64,000 nt of DNA from Diphasiastrum complanatum. Lineage: Eukaryota; Streptophyta; Lycopodiopsida; Lycopodiales; Lycopodiaceae. The stretch's first letter is position 1. Every line of letters starts with the position of its first letter. The stretch is taken from contig CM055113.1 in the NCBI GenBank assembly GCA_029204225.1, forward strand, positions 16,125,745 through 16,189,744, given 5' to 3'. The notes beneath the pieces are model-generated. The model searched no databases, was not told where the DNA came from, and saw only the letters and a list, made by a program, of their open reading frames with translations. Below, piece after piece: positions 46,527-58,965 of the stretch. Made by a program: the position numbers and the translations under genes.

Positions 46527-46968
46527 TGTTTCGTCCACGTCTTGTACATTAGGATTTGAAATAATCTCAAACTTGAATATTTGGTACTCCAGTGTACAAG
46601 ATTATTAGTTATGCCACGTCACTCCAAACTGGGTTAAGAATGTAATTAATAATCTTGTGAGAACTTAAATGCTCTAATTAGGACTTATGGAGCTAGTACA
46701 TAGTGAGTGCTTGAAGTGCATGTTAAGAAGATCAGAAGCAATTGGTTGAGAATTGACATCCTATATGGAATATTCCTAGGCTTTTGGAGTCTATATAACA
46801 TGTAGGAACTCGCGCATCCAGGACCTGATTTTAATGAGTCATTGCGGCTCGGGGGAGAAGCTGACTGGGAATTCACTCTTGGCTTCCAGCTGGTTGGGTT
46901 GTTTGGCTCCACAATAGTCCTTTTGGTGCATGCAATAGGATCTAGAGGAACCTCACTTGATGATTACA
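46527..46968 (+). repeat. LTR K, copy 2
   Basis: TGTTTCGTCCACGTCTTG... preceded by the purine tract GGGAGGAAGAT and ending ...TGATTACA, parallel to 30606-31050. Confidence 0.62.
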
Positions 46969-47059
46969 ATGAATATTTCAATCTTATATGTCTTATGGTA
47001 CAAAGAAATTAGTTCATCTTGACGACAATAGTTCACACACTATTGAAGGTGAAGTCACA

Positions 47060-47990
47060 ATAAGATTGAGCTTCCAAGCATGATCAATTCAAGTTACTAC
47101 TGGATGTTATGTATGTACCAAAATTGTTAACAAATCTGTTATCAATAAGCAAATTTACTAATTTAGATCAGAGGATAGAATTTGAATCTAATTAATGCAT
47201 AATTTTTTATAGGACAAATAAGGTCCTTGCACTCAAAAAGAGACATGGATACTTAAATATAGATTGATTTATTATTCTTCTGACACAAGTCAAGTCTTAA
47301 ATACTTCTCTTCTAGTTAATAAAACATTACTTTGGTACTATAGGCTAGGTCACTTGAATCATACATTTGTATCAAGTAGTCCCTAGTACTTGATCTCAAT
47401 TATCTAGACAAGAAGATTGATTTCCTTGTCTGTCATAGCTGCATTGTCAGATTTCATTTAGATCAAGTCATAAGCATGTAACAACAAGTGTTCTAGATGT
47501 TATTCATTCAGATATATGTGGCCCAATGCAAATCTTATCTTTGCTTGGTACATAGTGTTTTATTACTTTTATTGATGAATTTTTGAGAAAAATAGATGTT
47601 TATTTTAATAAGCAAAAATTGAAAGCTTTCAACCTCTTTAGACAATTCAATGAGCATGTAGAACTCGAAACTATTAAAAGAATCAAAGCATTGAGTTCAA
47701 ACAACAATGGTAAATACATCTCAACCAAACTGAAAGAGTATTGCCTTAGCATAGACATTGAAAAACATTGTCTTACTTCTTATTCATCTTAGTCGAATGG
47801 ACTTAAAGAATCGAATCTTAGTCAAAGCGGCTAAGTCTATGCTTGCTCACGTGACACTACCTAAGTTCTTTTGGACTGAAGCTAATTCCACTACAGCTTA
47901 TATTTATCCAAATCACTTTTCAGTTAACTTCATAAAAAGATCCATTAACACTACAAGTATCAGTTCCAACAATACTTGATCATATGTCTA
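47060..47990 (+). pseudogene. Decayed copia integrase, second copy
   Basis: Same reading as 31160-32030 with slightly different lesions: LDVMYVPKLLTNLLSI, then RKIDVYFNKQKLKAFNLFRQ, IKALSSNNNGKYISTKLKEY (catalytic Asp changed to Asn) and KAAKSMLAHVTLPKFFWTEA. The residue preceding the expected Glu region is deleted (GLKNRI). Inactive. Confidence 0.78.
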
Positions 47991-49260
47991 TGTTCACCAA
48001 CTAGGTTAAGTGCACCAAATAACCTAGTAATCATGAATACATCATAGATCCATACAAGATTAATCCTGCTCATATGAGAATAATCTCACTATGACCCAAT
48101 ACATGTAACTGATCTACAAAAAAATTCTATTTCTCTTCAATAAATAACATATTTGAAAAATTCCTGAGACTAAGAACACATTCTCTCTCAAGAGTTTTCT
48201 AACTCCTTAAAACTTGGCACCAAAATTTCACCCAATCAACCCATCTTTGATCCAAGTACTCCGACAAAGATTAGGTTGATTAAATATATGATCAAAATTA
48301 CTTCTATCCCATAACAACTAGGATTAGTAACTTCTGATCTGACTCAGTAATACTTATAATGATTTCCAATTTCAATCCATCTCTAGTTCTAGATTGTTCA
48401 ACACAATCTCTAAAATTTTTCTCTCAAATCTATACAACTAATAGTTCTTTTAATAGAATCTTACTCATCACTTCACCTCATTTTAAAAGAAATTTTCAAT
48501 TTCTTATAAAAGTTTGCCCAAGATATGACAAATAAAAATATCAAAATCGTGAAAAGTCAATAATAAGCACCTTCCAAACAGAATTCACTCTATTATACAT
48601 AGGACTTTTCCTCTAGATATTCTCAAGTTGAACACAAGTGATAGTAACTATCGTCTATTTGAGATCTATCTATGCATAAGAGACAATCTGGGATTTAAGA
48701 AATTGAGTTTCCCAATATCTTGGAATATTCAAATTGCAAGCCTAATCCAAGTAGTAATTTACATGATTATGAACAGTCATTTAGAAAAAAAATAATTCTC
48801 ATACTGGACGGATCATATGAATTTAATTTGATATCCAAATTTGAGAAATTTAAAAGAATTAAGGGTTCTTTGAAAAATGAGAAATAGCTTTAAGGGCTTT
48901 CTGATTTTGCAAATTATGAGATACTATTAATGGGTCCGGACTAACCTCAAAATTTTTCTAAAATACCCTTCAAGTAGCCAATGGTCCATTTTTCTCATAT
49001 CATGAATAGATACTCAAACTTACCATTGACAATCAGATCTTTGCAATCCTAGAATTTTCTTTCCAAAATTACTGATGTCCCATACCACCAATTCTTCTTT
49101 CCAAATAACCCTTAACCACCATATCTGATAATCTAAAATTCAACCAATTCATCCGGATACCCTACAACAGGTATAAGTACATATCAATATAACCAATCAC
49201 TGAAGAATCAATAAATTTTATTTTCTAATAGATAACAATCCATTTATGAAAGGATGATCC
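47960..49260 (+). repeat. Repeat R, copy in the second 5-kb unit
   Basis: Closely follows 32040-33400. No coding sequence recognised. Confidence 0.6.
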
Positions 49261-49488
49261 AACCATAAGGCTTCACACATGGATTACTGTCAGATCTTAA
49301 GTATCTCTGGTTAGTAAAAACTTTATCAATCAAGGATCCTTATCCTTAAAAGAAAGTCATTTACTATACTAACAATTTTTAGAATAAGAATTGACATAGC
49401 TAGTCTTGAAATGGATGCTTTTAGGTACAAAGGAGTGTTTGTCTCCTTGCGCAATAGAATCTCGTCTTCATCCATCTCAAATTGTTTG

Positions 49489-50400
49489 TTATCCATTAGA
49501 AGATGTATGCATAGCATCATTTACATTTGTTTCAAAGTAAGATTCAAACATATTTTGCATTGCTTCATCGTGCTGTACCTCATCATCATCATCATCATTA
49601 GAATCGAGTGCATTACTCTTTTTTCCAATTGTATTTTCCTCTTGAATTTGTTTCATTCTTTGTTCTCTCATGTCTATCAAAACTTGACGTTGATTGTAAT
49701 AAACATGGAAGGATCAACTCCATGGAATAGCATTCGATTTATTGGTTACACACATTAAACAAATTCAATAAGTGACGAACATAGATTGACGAACATTATA
49801 ATAAAAAACAATCATATAAAGTCAACAAACCTCAACGTCTTCCAAATTCGATGGTTGACCCTCATCTTTTTTGTCCAAACTTTCACAACAGGACAACATT
49901 CCAACAAGGGAGGCTGAGACTTGGTTGGAGCTCGCCCTGAGTCGCAACCCACATTCCCCTATAGTATTGGTGGGATTCGCCACCTCCCCTCATACCAAGT
50001 ACACTACCCAGGCTGGTAAAGCACGTTTTCTCTCTCTAGGATTTTCTCTCTCTAGAAAGTCATTTTCTCTCTCTAGAAGGTCATTTTCTCTCTCTAAAAT
50101 TTATTGATCCCCAGGCTTCCTTTAATCATGCCTAGATCGTGTGAGGTGATTGCACATCGATCTGAGCTCTTTAGACTTCGCTAGAACCGATCAAAGATTT
50201 TCAATCTTGAAAATAGTTTTTCTGCAAGAAACAAAAATCAAGTACATGTCACTATAGCATAATATTCGAAGTCATGTTTAACTTATAGTAACAAATGTTT
50301 CATGAATATGAAAACATGCATGTTTATTATTTACCCTATTGACTTGAGTAGTGTCTCCAACACTAGACTGATCTAAATGTAATTCATCTCCTTGTGGTAA
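49489..50400 (-). pseudogene. Exon-like remnants of the unidentified element gene, copy 2
   Basis: 49680-49489 repeats the MIDMREQRMKQIQEENTIGK exon with its SNDDDDDEV run. At 50330-50400 a further upstream piece reads PQGDELHLDQSSVGDTTQVN and ends at a possible donor (GTAAAT). The intermediate exon is destroyed by the LTR C fragment. Confidence 0.4.
49890..50200 (-). repeat. LTR C fragment
   Basis: Reverse complement of about 38130-38440, including the AGAGAGAGAAAA units and the GGCGAGCTCCAACCAAGTCTC-like word. It replaces about 90 bp of the 5-kb repeat; no target duplication was identified. Confidence 0.85.
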
Positions 50401-50461
50401 ACCACATATATGCACAAGTACAAAACACAAATAATATAAAATTAGTTAATATGAAAATGCA

Positions 50462-50534
50462 TTGATTCTTATCTTTCGATATTTAGATAGTTTGATTCCA
50501 TATGCAGATCTAAATATCGAAAGATAAGAATCAA
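50462..50534. repeat. Perfect 27-bp inverted repeat
   Basis: The arm 50462-50488 (starting TTGATTCTTATCTTTCGATA) is the exact reverse complement of 50508-50534; the spacer is 19 bases. RNA or single-stranded DNA from here would form a strong hairpin. Confidence 0.95.
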
Positions 50535-50599
50535 CGTATTCCCGAGCAAAAAGAAGAATTAAAAAATTAAATGCTCAACTAGGGTGAGGGTGGTTCCTC

Positions 50600-50900
50600 A
50601 CAAGCGGCTGCGGCTCCCTGAACAATATTGGAGTAGGCAGCCAGTGAAAATGGGTGTAGTGAGTGGTAGTGGGTGGTCATACCTATACTGACCACCCACT
50701 ACCACCGGTAGTAGGCCTGCTCACACCCGCTACAGGAGCGTTTGTTGTGACGGTTTGATGTTTCAAGAACATGCTGCACTGCTTAGACTAGTGAGTTGTA
50801 GCAGTAAAATGCTAAGTTACAACTTTCATGCTGCCAAATTAACATTGTTAAACCTTTCTTATCAAAGAAAAAATGACATTCTGTGGCATCTGACCTTTTT
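50600..50900 (+). repeat. Hairpin-forming (MITE-like) repeat, copy 2
   Basis: Contains a perfect 17-bp inverted repeat: GTGGTAGTGGGTGGTCA at 50663-50679 with its complement at 50689-50705. Similar in reverse complement to 24600-24900. No coding. Confidence 0.7.
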
Positions 50901-51046
50901 CCGTTGAAGGAAACGTCAACCTAGTGAAAGTATGTACTAGGTAGGTATCTAAGAACGTACTAGATACCAAAATACGAGTGTTCACACCCTATGAACATTT
51001 GATGTGTGTATGCTATAACTCAAGATATTCATATTATGCGTTCTAA

Positions 51047-51905
<859 letters not shown>

Positions 51906-51918
51906 TGGTATCAGAGCC
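51906..51918 (+). other. Copia B primer binding site
   Basis: TGGTATCAGAGCC abutting the LTR end. Confidence 0.93.
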
Positions 51919-52662
51919 TACCTAAGGTTACCATGCATTTTGATCCATTTAAGTGAAAACTTTTCATCAATCTTGAGCTAGAAATTGTCAAGGCCCATTT
52001 TCCTAGCTATCTTGTTCAATTTTGGATCAAAAGAGATCAAAAGGACATTGATTGGGTCTGACCTGGTACTGTACGGAATCAGGTGTTCAGACACGTGTGA
52101 GGAACATCCAAATTCAGTTTGGAAGTTCTCTCTCATGCTTGATCCATTTATCTTGGTTGATAGTTTGTTTTAAAGCTATTTTTGTCTAGTTTCTTATGCA
52201 ATTAGTTTCATTCCATTTGGTTGAGCCAATCAGAAGTTATAAGCTTTTGAAGAGGGTTAGGTAGGGCACCTAGACCTGGGTGGACACATTTGGTTTGGTC
52301 AAGAGATTGCTTGGTTGTTCCAAAATCATAGTTGTATGCTTGCCAATCTCATCTATATGTGATCTAGGCATTGTTTTGAGATCTTAGCCATTTTGTTTCA
52401 TGCAATATCATTGTATTTGAGTCAAATTTGGTTTCTTAGAGTACTTCACACGTGATAAGAGTGTTTGATCCTAACTTTGCCTATACTCCATTATTTGATG
52501 TGAAATAGATCTTGTTTTAGAGAGATTTGTGTAGGCTAGTGAGAATCAATTCAGAAATAGTTGCAAGATCTTTTATAAGAGGAGATAGTACTCCATTATT
52601 GGATCCTATTGAGAGTGTGTAGCAACATTTATTGTTCATCATTTGAGTTTTCTTCACTTCAA

Positions 52663-53241
52663 ATGTCTTCAATGGGTTCATCCTTGTTGGAACCAAGTGA
52701 AAGATTGTCCACTTCAAACTATTCAATTTGGAAAATGAGGATGGAGTCCATCTTGATCCTTCAAGACGTGATGGACATAGTTGTTGGCCTTGAAGAAGAA
52801 CCACAAGTTCTTCAAAAGGTCCAAAAATACAAAAAGAGAGCTAGGATGGCTCTCCACTGCATTAAGATGAATGTCTCTAATGAGATATTGAGGGAGATAG
52901 GTACTTGTACAACAACCAAAGAAGCTTGGGATTGTCTCAAGATTATCTATGAGGCTAAAAATACCTCTAGGCTTCTCACTCTTAGGAATCAAATCTTTCA
53001 AAGTAGCCAAAAGAGTGATGAGAGTGCATCTAGTTATGTTTTGAGAGTAAAAGATATTCATAGAGAACTTGCTTGTATTGGTGATTCCATCAATCAAAAT
53101 GAGCTAGTTCAAGTCATTCTCAATGGCTTGAGAAGTGAATTTGATAACCTTGTCCAATCCTATGCCATTAAGGAGGAGCTACCAAGTTTGGAGGCTCTCC
53201 AAAGTGTTCGGAAGAGTCAAGACAAGAGTACAAGCTCTTGA
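52663..53241 (+). CDS. Copia B Gag (5' part)
   Basis: Start chosen at MSSMGSSLLEPSERLSTSNY because it matches the Gag opening of element A; an in-frame Met lies upstream at 52609. The UBN2 region is complete (MALHCIKMNVSNEILREIGT, EAWDCLKIIYEAKNTSRLLT, LRNQIF, VLRVKDIHRELACIGD, LVQSYAIKEELPSLEAL). A frame change near 53200 ends it as SVRKSQDKSTSS. The remaining Gag, with a zinc knuckle around 53430-53475, lies in other frames with stops. Confidence 0.88.
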   Translation: MSSMGSSLLEPSERLSTSNYSIWKMRMESILILQDVMDIVVGLEEEPQVLQKVQKYKKRARMALHCIKMNVSNEILREIGTCTTTKEAWDCLKIIYEAKNTSRLLTLRNQIFQSSQKSDESASSYVLRVKDIHRELACIGDSINQNELVQVILNGLRSEFDNLVQSYAIKEELPSLEALQSVRKSQDKSTSS

Positions 53242-53554
53242 GGATGGACAAGCTTTCTCTCACTCATAATGATGGCAAAGCTCTCTTTGCCAAGGATAAG
53301 CACAAAGGGAGGAGCAAGAACTAACATCAACAATCCTCAAGAAAGGACAAAGTCAAATTCAAAGACAAAGATGAGGAGGAAGATGATTCCTCTAATGCTT
53401 CATCATCCAAGCTCAAGAAGAAGAAGATCAAGTGTTTTATTGTGGCAAGAAAGGTCATTATGCCACCAATTGCTTCAAGAAGAATTAACTCAAGAAAGCC
53501 AACATCACCAATGAGAAGGAAGACACTATTACAAGTGATGGAGAGGGATCTCTT
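53242..53554 (+). pseudogene. Copia B broken Gag end with zinc knuckle
   Basis: Fragments of a lysine-rich linker and of a CCHC knuckle are recognisable across frames (KIKC, then a GKKGHYATNC word). A one-base loss near 53431 splits the knuckle, and stops occur at about 53323 and 53488. Confidence 0.75.
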
Positions 53555-54800
53555 ATGGTCTCTAGTTTCTCATCTACTCCTTTCAAGAAGGACGACCTAT
53601 GGTATATTGATAGTAGAGCCTCTTCACATATGTGTAGCTCCAAGGACTCTTTCTCTTCTATTGCACCTTATGATGGAGTCAAGAATTCAATATACACTGC
53701 AAATGATTTTGAATGTCCTATTGAAGGCATAGGGAACATTCCCTTGAAGCTTGCATCCTCTAAAGTTCTTTCTCTCTCTAAAGTTCTTTATGTACCTAAG
53801 CTTACCAAGAATCTTATTAGTGTTGGCCAATTGCTTGATAATGACCTTGATGTAAAATTCAATGTTGATACTTGCACTATCAAGAAGAATGATGAGATAC
53901 TTGCATTAGGATCTAGATTTGGTGGCATCTATAAACTAGATCCAAATGAGTATGTGAATGCTTGTAATGTTGCTCTTGTGAACAAGCTCTCTATGGAGGA
54001 ATTATGGCATAGGAGGTTGGGACATCCCAACTACAAATCCATGCTCTCTATGATCAAAGAAGCCAAAGCTATTGGCTTGCCAAAGTCATTCTCCAAGAAG
54101 ATCAAGCCTTGTGAGGCTTGTGCTATTGCTAAATCTAACAAAAAGCCATTTACAAGATCTTCTATCAAAAGCAAGCATCCTTTGGAGTTAATCCACTCGG
54201 ATGTGCATTTCTCATCAACTACAAGCAAGGGAGGAGCCACTTGTTTTGTTACTTTCATTGATGATTTCACAAGATTCACTTGGATATATCTTCTTGCTTC
54301 TAAATCTATGGTGTTTGATCATTTCCTTATTTTCAAGGCTTATGTAGAGAAGCAGTTCTCATTCAAGATTAAAGCTCTTAGAAGTGATGGAGGTGGTGAA
54401 TATATCTCCAATAAATTTCAAGATTTTTGTGAGCTTGAAGGCATCAAAAGAGAGTTCTCTTGTGCCTACTCTCCATCTCAAAATGGAGTGGCCGAGAGAA
54501 AGAATAGATATCTATGTGAATGTGCAAAATCTATGAGAATTGAGGCATCTTTGCCCAAAGACTTTTGGGGAGAAGTCATTAATTGTGCAAATTATCTTTG
54601 CAATAGGCTCCCACATATAGCTCTTGGAGGAAAGTCACCATATGAAATCTTATATTTGAAGAAGCCTAAGGTTGATCACCTTAGAGTTCTTGGATGCTTA
54701 TGCTTTGTCCATATTCCCTTGGAAACAAGGAAGATCATAGAAGCCCAAGCAGACGGTTCCATTCATGAGATGATGCCTTTTCATCCTATCCCTCGTCTTC
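53555..54800 (+). CDS. Copia B protease to integrase, truncated
   Basis: Protease site as DLWYIDSRASSHM (the usual DSG is DSR), pre-integrase domain (LWHRRLGHPNYKS, CEACAIAKSNKKPF), then a full integrase core with the catalytic Asp residues in LIHSDVHF and LRSDGGGEY and the Glu in NGVAERKNRYL, ending with [18 protein letters not shown]. After about residue 400 the protein runs into the helicase/minisatellite repeat at about 54804 and stops at 54841. Reverse transcriptase, RNase H and the 3' LTR are absent. It cannot move by itself. Confidence 0.88.
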
Positions 54801-54909
54801 AAGATTTTTGGACAAACAACAATTACAAAGATGTGAGATAGGCGCAAGAGTTTTCATTTTGCGCATTCTTTTGGTTTCCACTAATTCAAATTTGCCTTTT
54901 GAGTTTCAG

Positions 54910-55060
54910 CGAGTGCAATTCCCCATCAGACCAACATTTTCCATGACTGTAAACAAAGCTCAAGGCCAGACAATGGAGTTTGTTGGATTGTATTTGCCTA
55001 GACCAGTGTTTAGCCATGGACAACTATATGTCGCCCTATCAAGGGTGCAAAGTTCAACTC
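54910..55060 (+). pseudogene. PIF1/Helitron-type helicase C-terminal exon, copy 2
   Basis: After [33 protein letters not shown] and [29 protein letters not shown]; differs from the first copy by T-V for T-I. Both copies preserve motifs V-VI and nothing upstream. Confidence 0.8.
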
Positions 55061-55740
55061 AAAACTGTCACGAACAAGACATTGTCGCGAATAATAAACA
55101 GTCACAAACAAAAATCATTCGAGTATGAAACTGTCACGATCAAGACAATCGACACTTAAAACTCAAAACTCAAAAGTATTGTGAAACTGTCACGAACTCG
55201 ACACTCGAAACTCAAAAAAGGTGCAAATTCGACACTCAAAACTGTCGCGAAACTGTCACAAACAAGACATTGTTGTGAACAAAAATCATTCAGTCTGAAA
55301 CTGTTACGATCAAGACAATCGACACTCAAAACTGTCGTGAAACGCGATACTCAAAACTGTCATGAACAAGACACTATCGCAAACAATAAACTGTCGCGAA
55401 CAAAAATCATTCGAGTCTAAAATTATTGCGATCAAGACAATCAACACTCAAAACTGTCGCGAAACTCTACACTCAAAACCATCGCAAAATTGTTGTGAAT
55501 TCGACACTTGAAATAGACGCGAACTCATCACTCAAAACTGTCATGAAACTGTCACAAACAAAACACTGTCATGAATAATAAACTGTCACGAGTAAAAAAT
55601 ATTTGAGTTTGAAACTGTCGCGAAACTCAACACTTGAAAATCACTCAAAATTGTCGCGAAACTCAAAACTGAAAACTCGACACTCGACACTCGACACTCG
55701 ACCCTCGACATGCAAAAAAAAAATCATTCGAGTCTTTTTC
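55055..55740 (+). repeat. Minisatellite of ACTCAAAACTGTCGCGAA type, copy 2
   Basis: Same unit as 15545-16260 with its own substitutions and unit losses, ending in CGACACTCGACACTCGACAC runs and the CATGGACTTGAATTTTTTCA block. Confidence 0.87.
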
Positions 55741-55856
55741 CATGGACTTGAATTTTTTCATGGACTCGAATGTTTTCAAAGACTCGAGATCGGCCATCAT
55801 CCAAATCATCGGCCGCCACCTAGATCGGCCTCCAATGGATACATGATGTTTGCTTA

Positions 55857-57829
55857 GTGCGCGTCATTAGGATCCAATGTCGGATCAAAGCGCAAATAGG
55901 GAGATCCCAAGATCAGAATTCAGGTCGGGCGCGCCGAACCAATACCTCTATGAGTAAGGAAGTAAATCTGATAGCGGATGGGCATGCACGAGTGAAGACG
56001 GTAGGCAGGTCAGTTGTTTCAGACACACTGAACCGATACCACATGTGAGTAGAGAATGAAAGAAATTTTATGCAAAAAATTTTAAGCATCGTGCATTTGA
56101 TTATATAGTGCCAACTCCGAAATGATTATATTCATGGTGGTTTGAAATATCGAGGCACAGATTATGGTGATCTCTTAATTCGAGATATTTTGAGACTTGA
56201 AAATCAAATCCTAATTAAATGTCCATCGGTCATCAAAATGATTAGTCCATATGGCTAATGATGACCGTAATTATGAAAAAGCATGGAAAACTAATTATGA
56301 AAAAGTATGGTCACAGACTACAATTAATTTCTGCATCTAATTTGATATCCATTCATATAGTTTCGAAAGATTTCAATGATTTTTTTTTCTTCGACACGTG
56401 CATATTATATGTGTCTCCAGAGAAGCTATTCTCGTGCACGGAACCGATATTGGACGTCAATATGAATGATCAGAGCTTGCCTAGATAGATTCTTCTTAGC
56501 TTTGGACTGTATGAAAAATCTACCAAAGCAAGCTTTGATCATACATAATGTCGTCCAATAATTTCAATAGATTTTAAAAACTTTTTTTTTTACAATAGCG
56601 ATTTGACATGCGTAGTCCTAGGAGAAAGACTCTTTATTCTCTCAGACGCACTCATCTGATATCTGAGTCCCTAGTAAAGCTATCTGAGTCGCGCTGAACC
56701 TATATTGGACGACACTGTAAATCATCTGAGTTTGTCTTGGTAGATTTTTTTAGCTTTGGATTGTATGAGAAATATATCGAAGTAAGCTTTGATGATTCAT
56801 AATGCAGTCCAATAGCAAATCCACGTGCACAGTCCAAGCTGAAAAAATCTTTCTTGTGATGGGTGTGCTGATCTGATATATGAGTCATCATACCGGAGTA
56901 TCACATCAACGCGCGTCTATTCGATGTGTTTCTATGAAGCATTTCTCTTTGCATGCGAAATCGATATCGTCTTTTTATGAATGCTCTATCTTTTGAAAAT
57001 GTTCTGAATGAATAATTATCTCAAAAAAAAAAATTCATCTTTAAGCTGCTTAAATAGGACGAGAGTATGTAATAATTGCCCTCATGAACATTTTTCAATG
57101 ATGCCTATTTAATATTTGTTTAATGCACAGATAATGATCTCGGTCTAATGTTGTGTGACGCAGGTACAAATTTAGAGTCAGGGCCAGTGATGATTAGGAA
57201 AGACTATTGATAGACTATTAAATGTATTGCAGCGGAGGTACAAATTTGTCTCACTCTGATTGGTGGATAAATATAAACAACGAGTCTCAATTCATTTTTT
57301 GACAAATGTATGGTTGTGATAAACAAGAATAGACTATAAATATGGGCACCAATCTCCATACTATTATTTCATGATTTTTTATTCAAATTTTTTTTGTCAT
57401 TTTGTTTTCTGTCTTTTTCTAGCGATATTGAATCGACGTGCACCTCGTCCTATAGTGCACAGTCAAACTCATTCAGGCACGCTGAATCGATATCAGTCTC
57501 TTCTAACGTAATATTGGATCAATGCGCGCATTACTCGTGTCCTCGTCCAAAAAATTTCAGTCGCGTTATTGACCTTTTCTAGTGGAATATCGGATCAACA
57601 CGCATCCTGTTTTTTAGTCCTCGACCGAAATCATTCAGGCGTGTTTAGTCGATATCACATTCAATATCAAAATGAGTAGATATTCAACATTTATCTTTTG
57701 TATATCTACTAAAATTCCAGATGATGAGTTTGTTGGATCTTCTACTGTTCTCATGATTGAAGCATCTGCATCTGCTCCAGTTGATGTAGATGATGTAGAT
57801 ACTGATATAGGGGTTGAAGTTGAAACATT
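55857..57829 (+). repeat. Composite repeat with dispersed GAACCGATAT / GGATCAACGCGC words
   Basis: No gene. 55857-55925 and 57690-57829 match 17593-17660 and 17928-18066; the 1.76 kb between is unlike the first locus. It contains at least ten copies of the words described at 16.9 kb, for example GAACCGATATTGGA (56450), ATCAACGCGCGTC (56905), AATCGATATCG (56960), GAATCGACGTGCACC (57429) and CGGATCAACACGCAT (57590). Confidence 0.6.
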
Positions 57830-58697
57830 TGTTGAAAATTCCAAAATTTACACGTGTGGGAAATGTCCACAAGAGTGACTGATCTTGATTAAGCTTTGTG
57901 ATTGGCACAGTACCCTGATTCTAGATTGTTCAACAAGATCTAGTTCAGAAGATATGGCTAATTCACAATCTAGCACGCTAATCAATAGACTATGATAGCA
58001 ATGAATCAAAGAATGATTAAAAGTACAAGATCACAATGTATAAGCATTAGCCTCAACACGAGCTAGAGAGAGAGAGCTAGAGAGATAACAAGAAAAAACA
58101 GTTTAGATCCAACCAAACATGAGATAGCTACAAAACTTTGGTTCTTCATTACTTTGTGAATGAGAATGATATGTACATATATAGGAGAGCCAAAATTCGT
58201 GGTACTCCTTGCATTCAATGCACATCCTACACCTATTCAAGTGCAAACAACTATCAACTTGACACCTAACTGCTAGCATGCATAGGTTGCACCTAACTTC
58301 TACCTACTTTCTCCAAATGGCAATTTCTCAACTAGCCATGTACAAATCTACATGCATGTGTCCATTAGAGTGATTGCATGCTTTGCATGTCACTATGGAG
58401 ACTTAGGACATTATGCATTTATTGTGGCTCGAGTTTCTACAAGGTTATAATTGACCAATTCCATGTGAATCTCTATATGCATGTCAAACTAGACATTGTC
58501 AACATTATTGCATATCATACTAGACCAACTAGACTTTATGCATGTCACTGTAATTTGATCTACCTAACCCAAAATCGCCCTATTCTACAAGGATATGTGC
58601 TCAATTCACATACCTTGGATATGTACAAAATATTTACATGGGTAGGATCCCCCAAACATTAGCAACAGATGATAGATATGTTTTACAATTTTTAACA
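57830..58697 (-). repeat. Copia G 3' LTR
   Basis: 868 bp with TGTTGAAAATT...ATTTTTAACA ends. Putative target word ACATT (57825-57829). On the minus strand it is preceded by a purine tract (AAGGAGGAG). It contains CACGTGTG at 57851-57858 and GAGAGAGAGAG near 58066. Confidence 0.8.
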
Positions 58698-58965
58698 CTC
58701 CTCCTTAAAATATATCTATCTGATGTTGGTGAAGATCCTTTGAGTTTGGATTCTTTGCTTTGCATTTGAAGTGAAGATGAACAAAGAATCCATCATAGCA
58801 GTATGCTTACCAAATCCATGATAAGTTCTCTTTGATAAAAATCTTTTCCAAATGCCTTTGAAAAATATTCCACCAACCTGCTACTATGCTAATGTACCTC
58901 CTACATGTCTGATGTCGATCCTGGGTATGAAAAGTCCACATACATGAAGCTGGCTGCAAGAAAGA

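Larger units (their letters stand above)
45184..50250 (+). repeat. Five-kb duplicated repeat, copy 2
   Basis: Partner of 29338-34161. It carries about 75 extra bases near 45885-45960, a replacement of about 90 bp by an LTR C fragment at 49890-50200, and no element H. Region U (45184-46526) has no visible gene. Confidence 0.88.
54804..55838 (+). repeat. Helicase/minisatellite repeat, copy 2
   Basis: Close match to 15292-16345, placed inside copia B pol. Joined on the right to 55857-55925, which matches 17593-17660, so about 1.25 kb present in the first locus is missing here. Confidence 0.86.
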
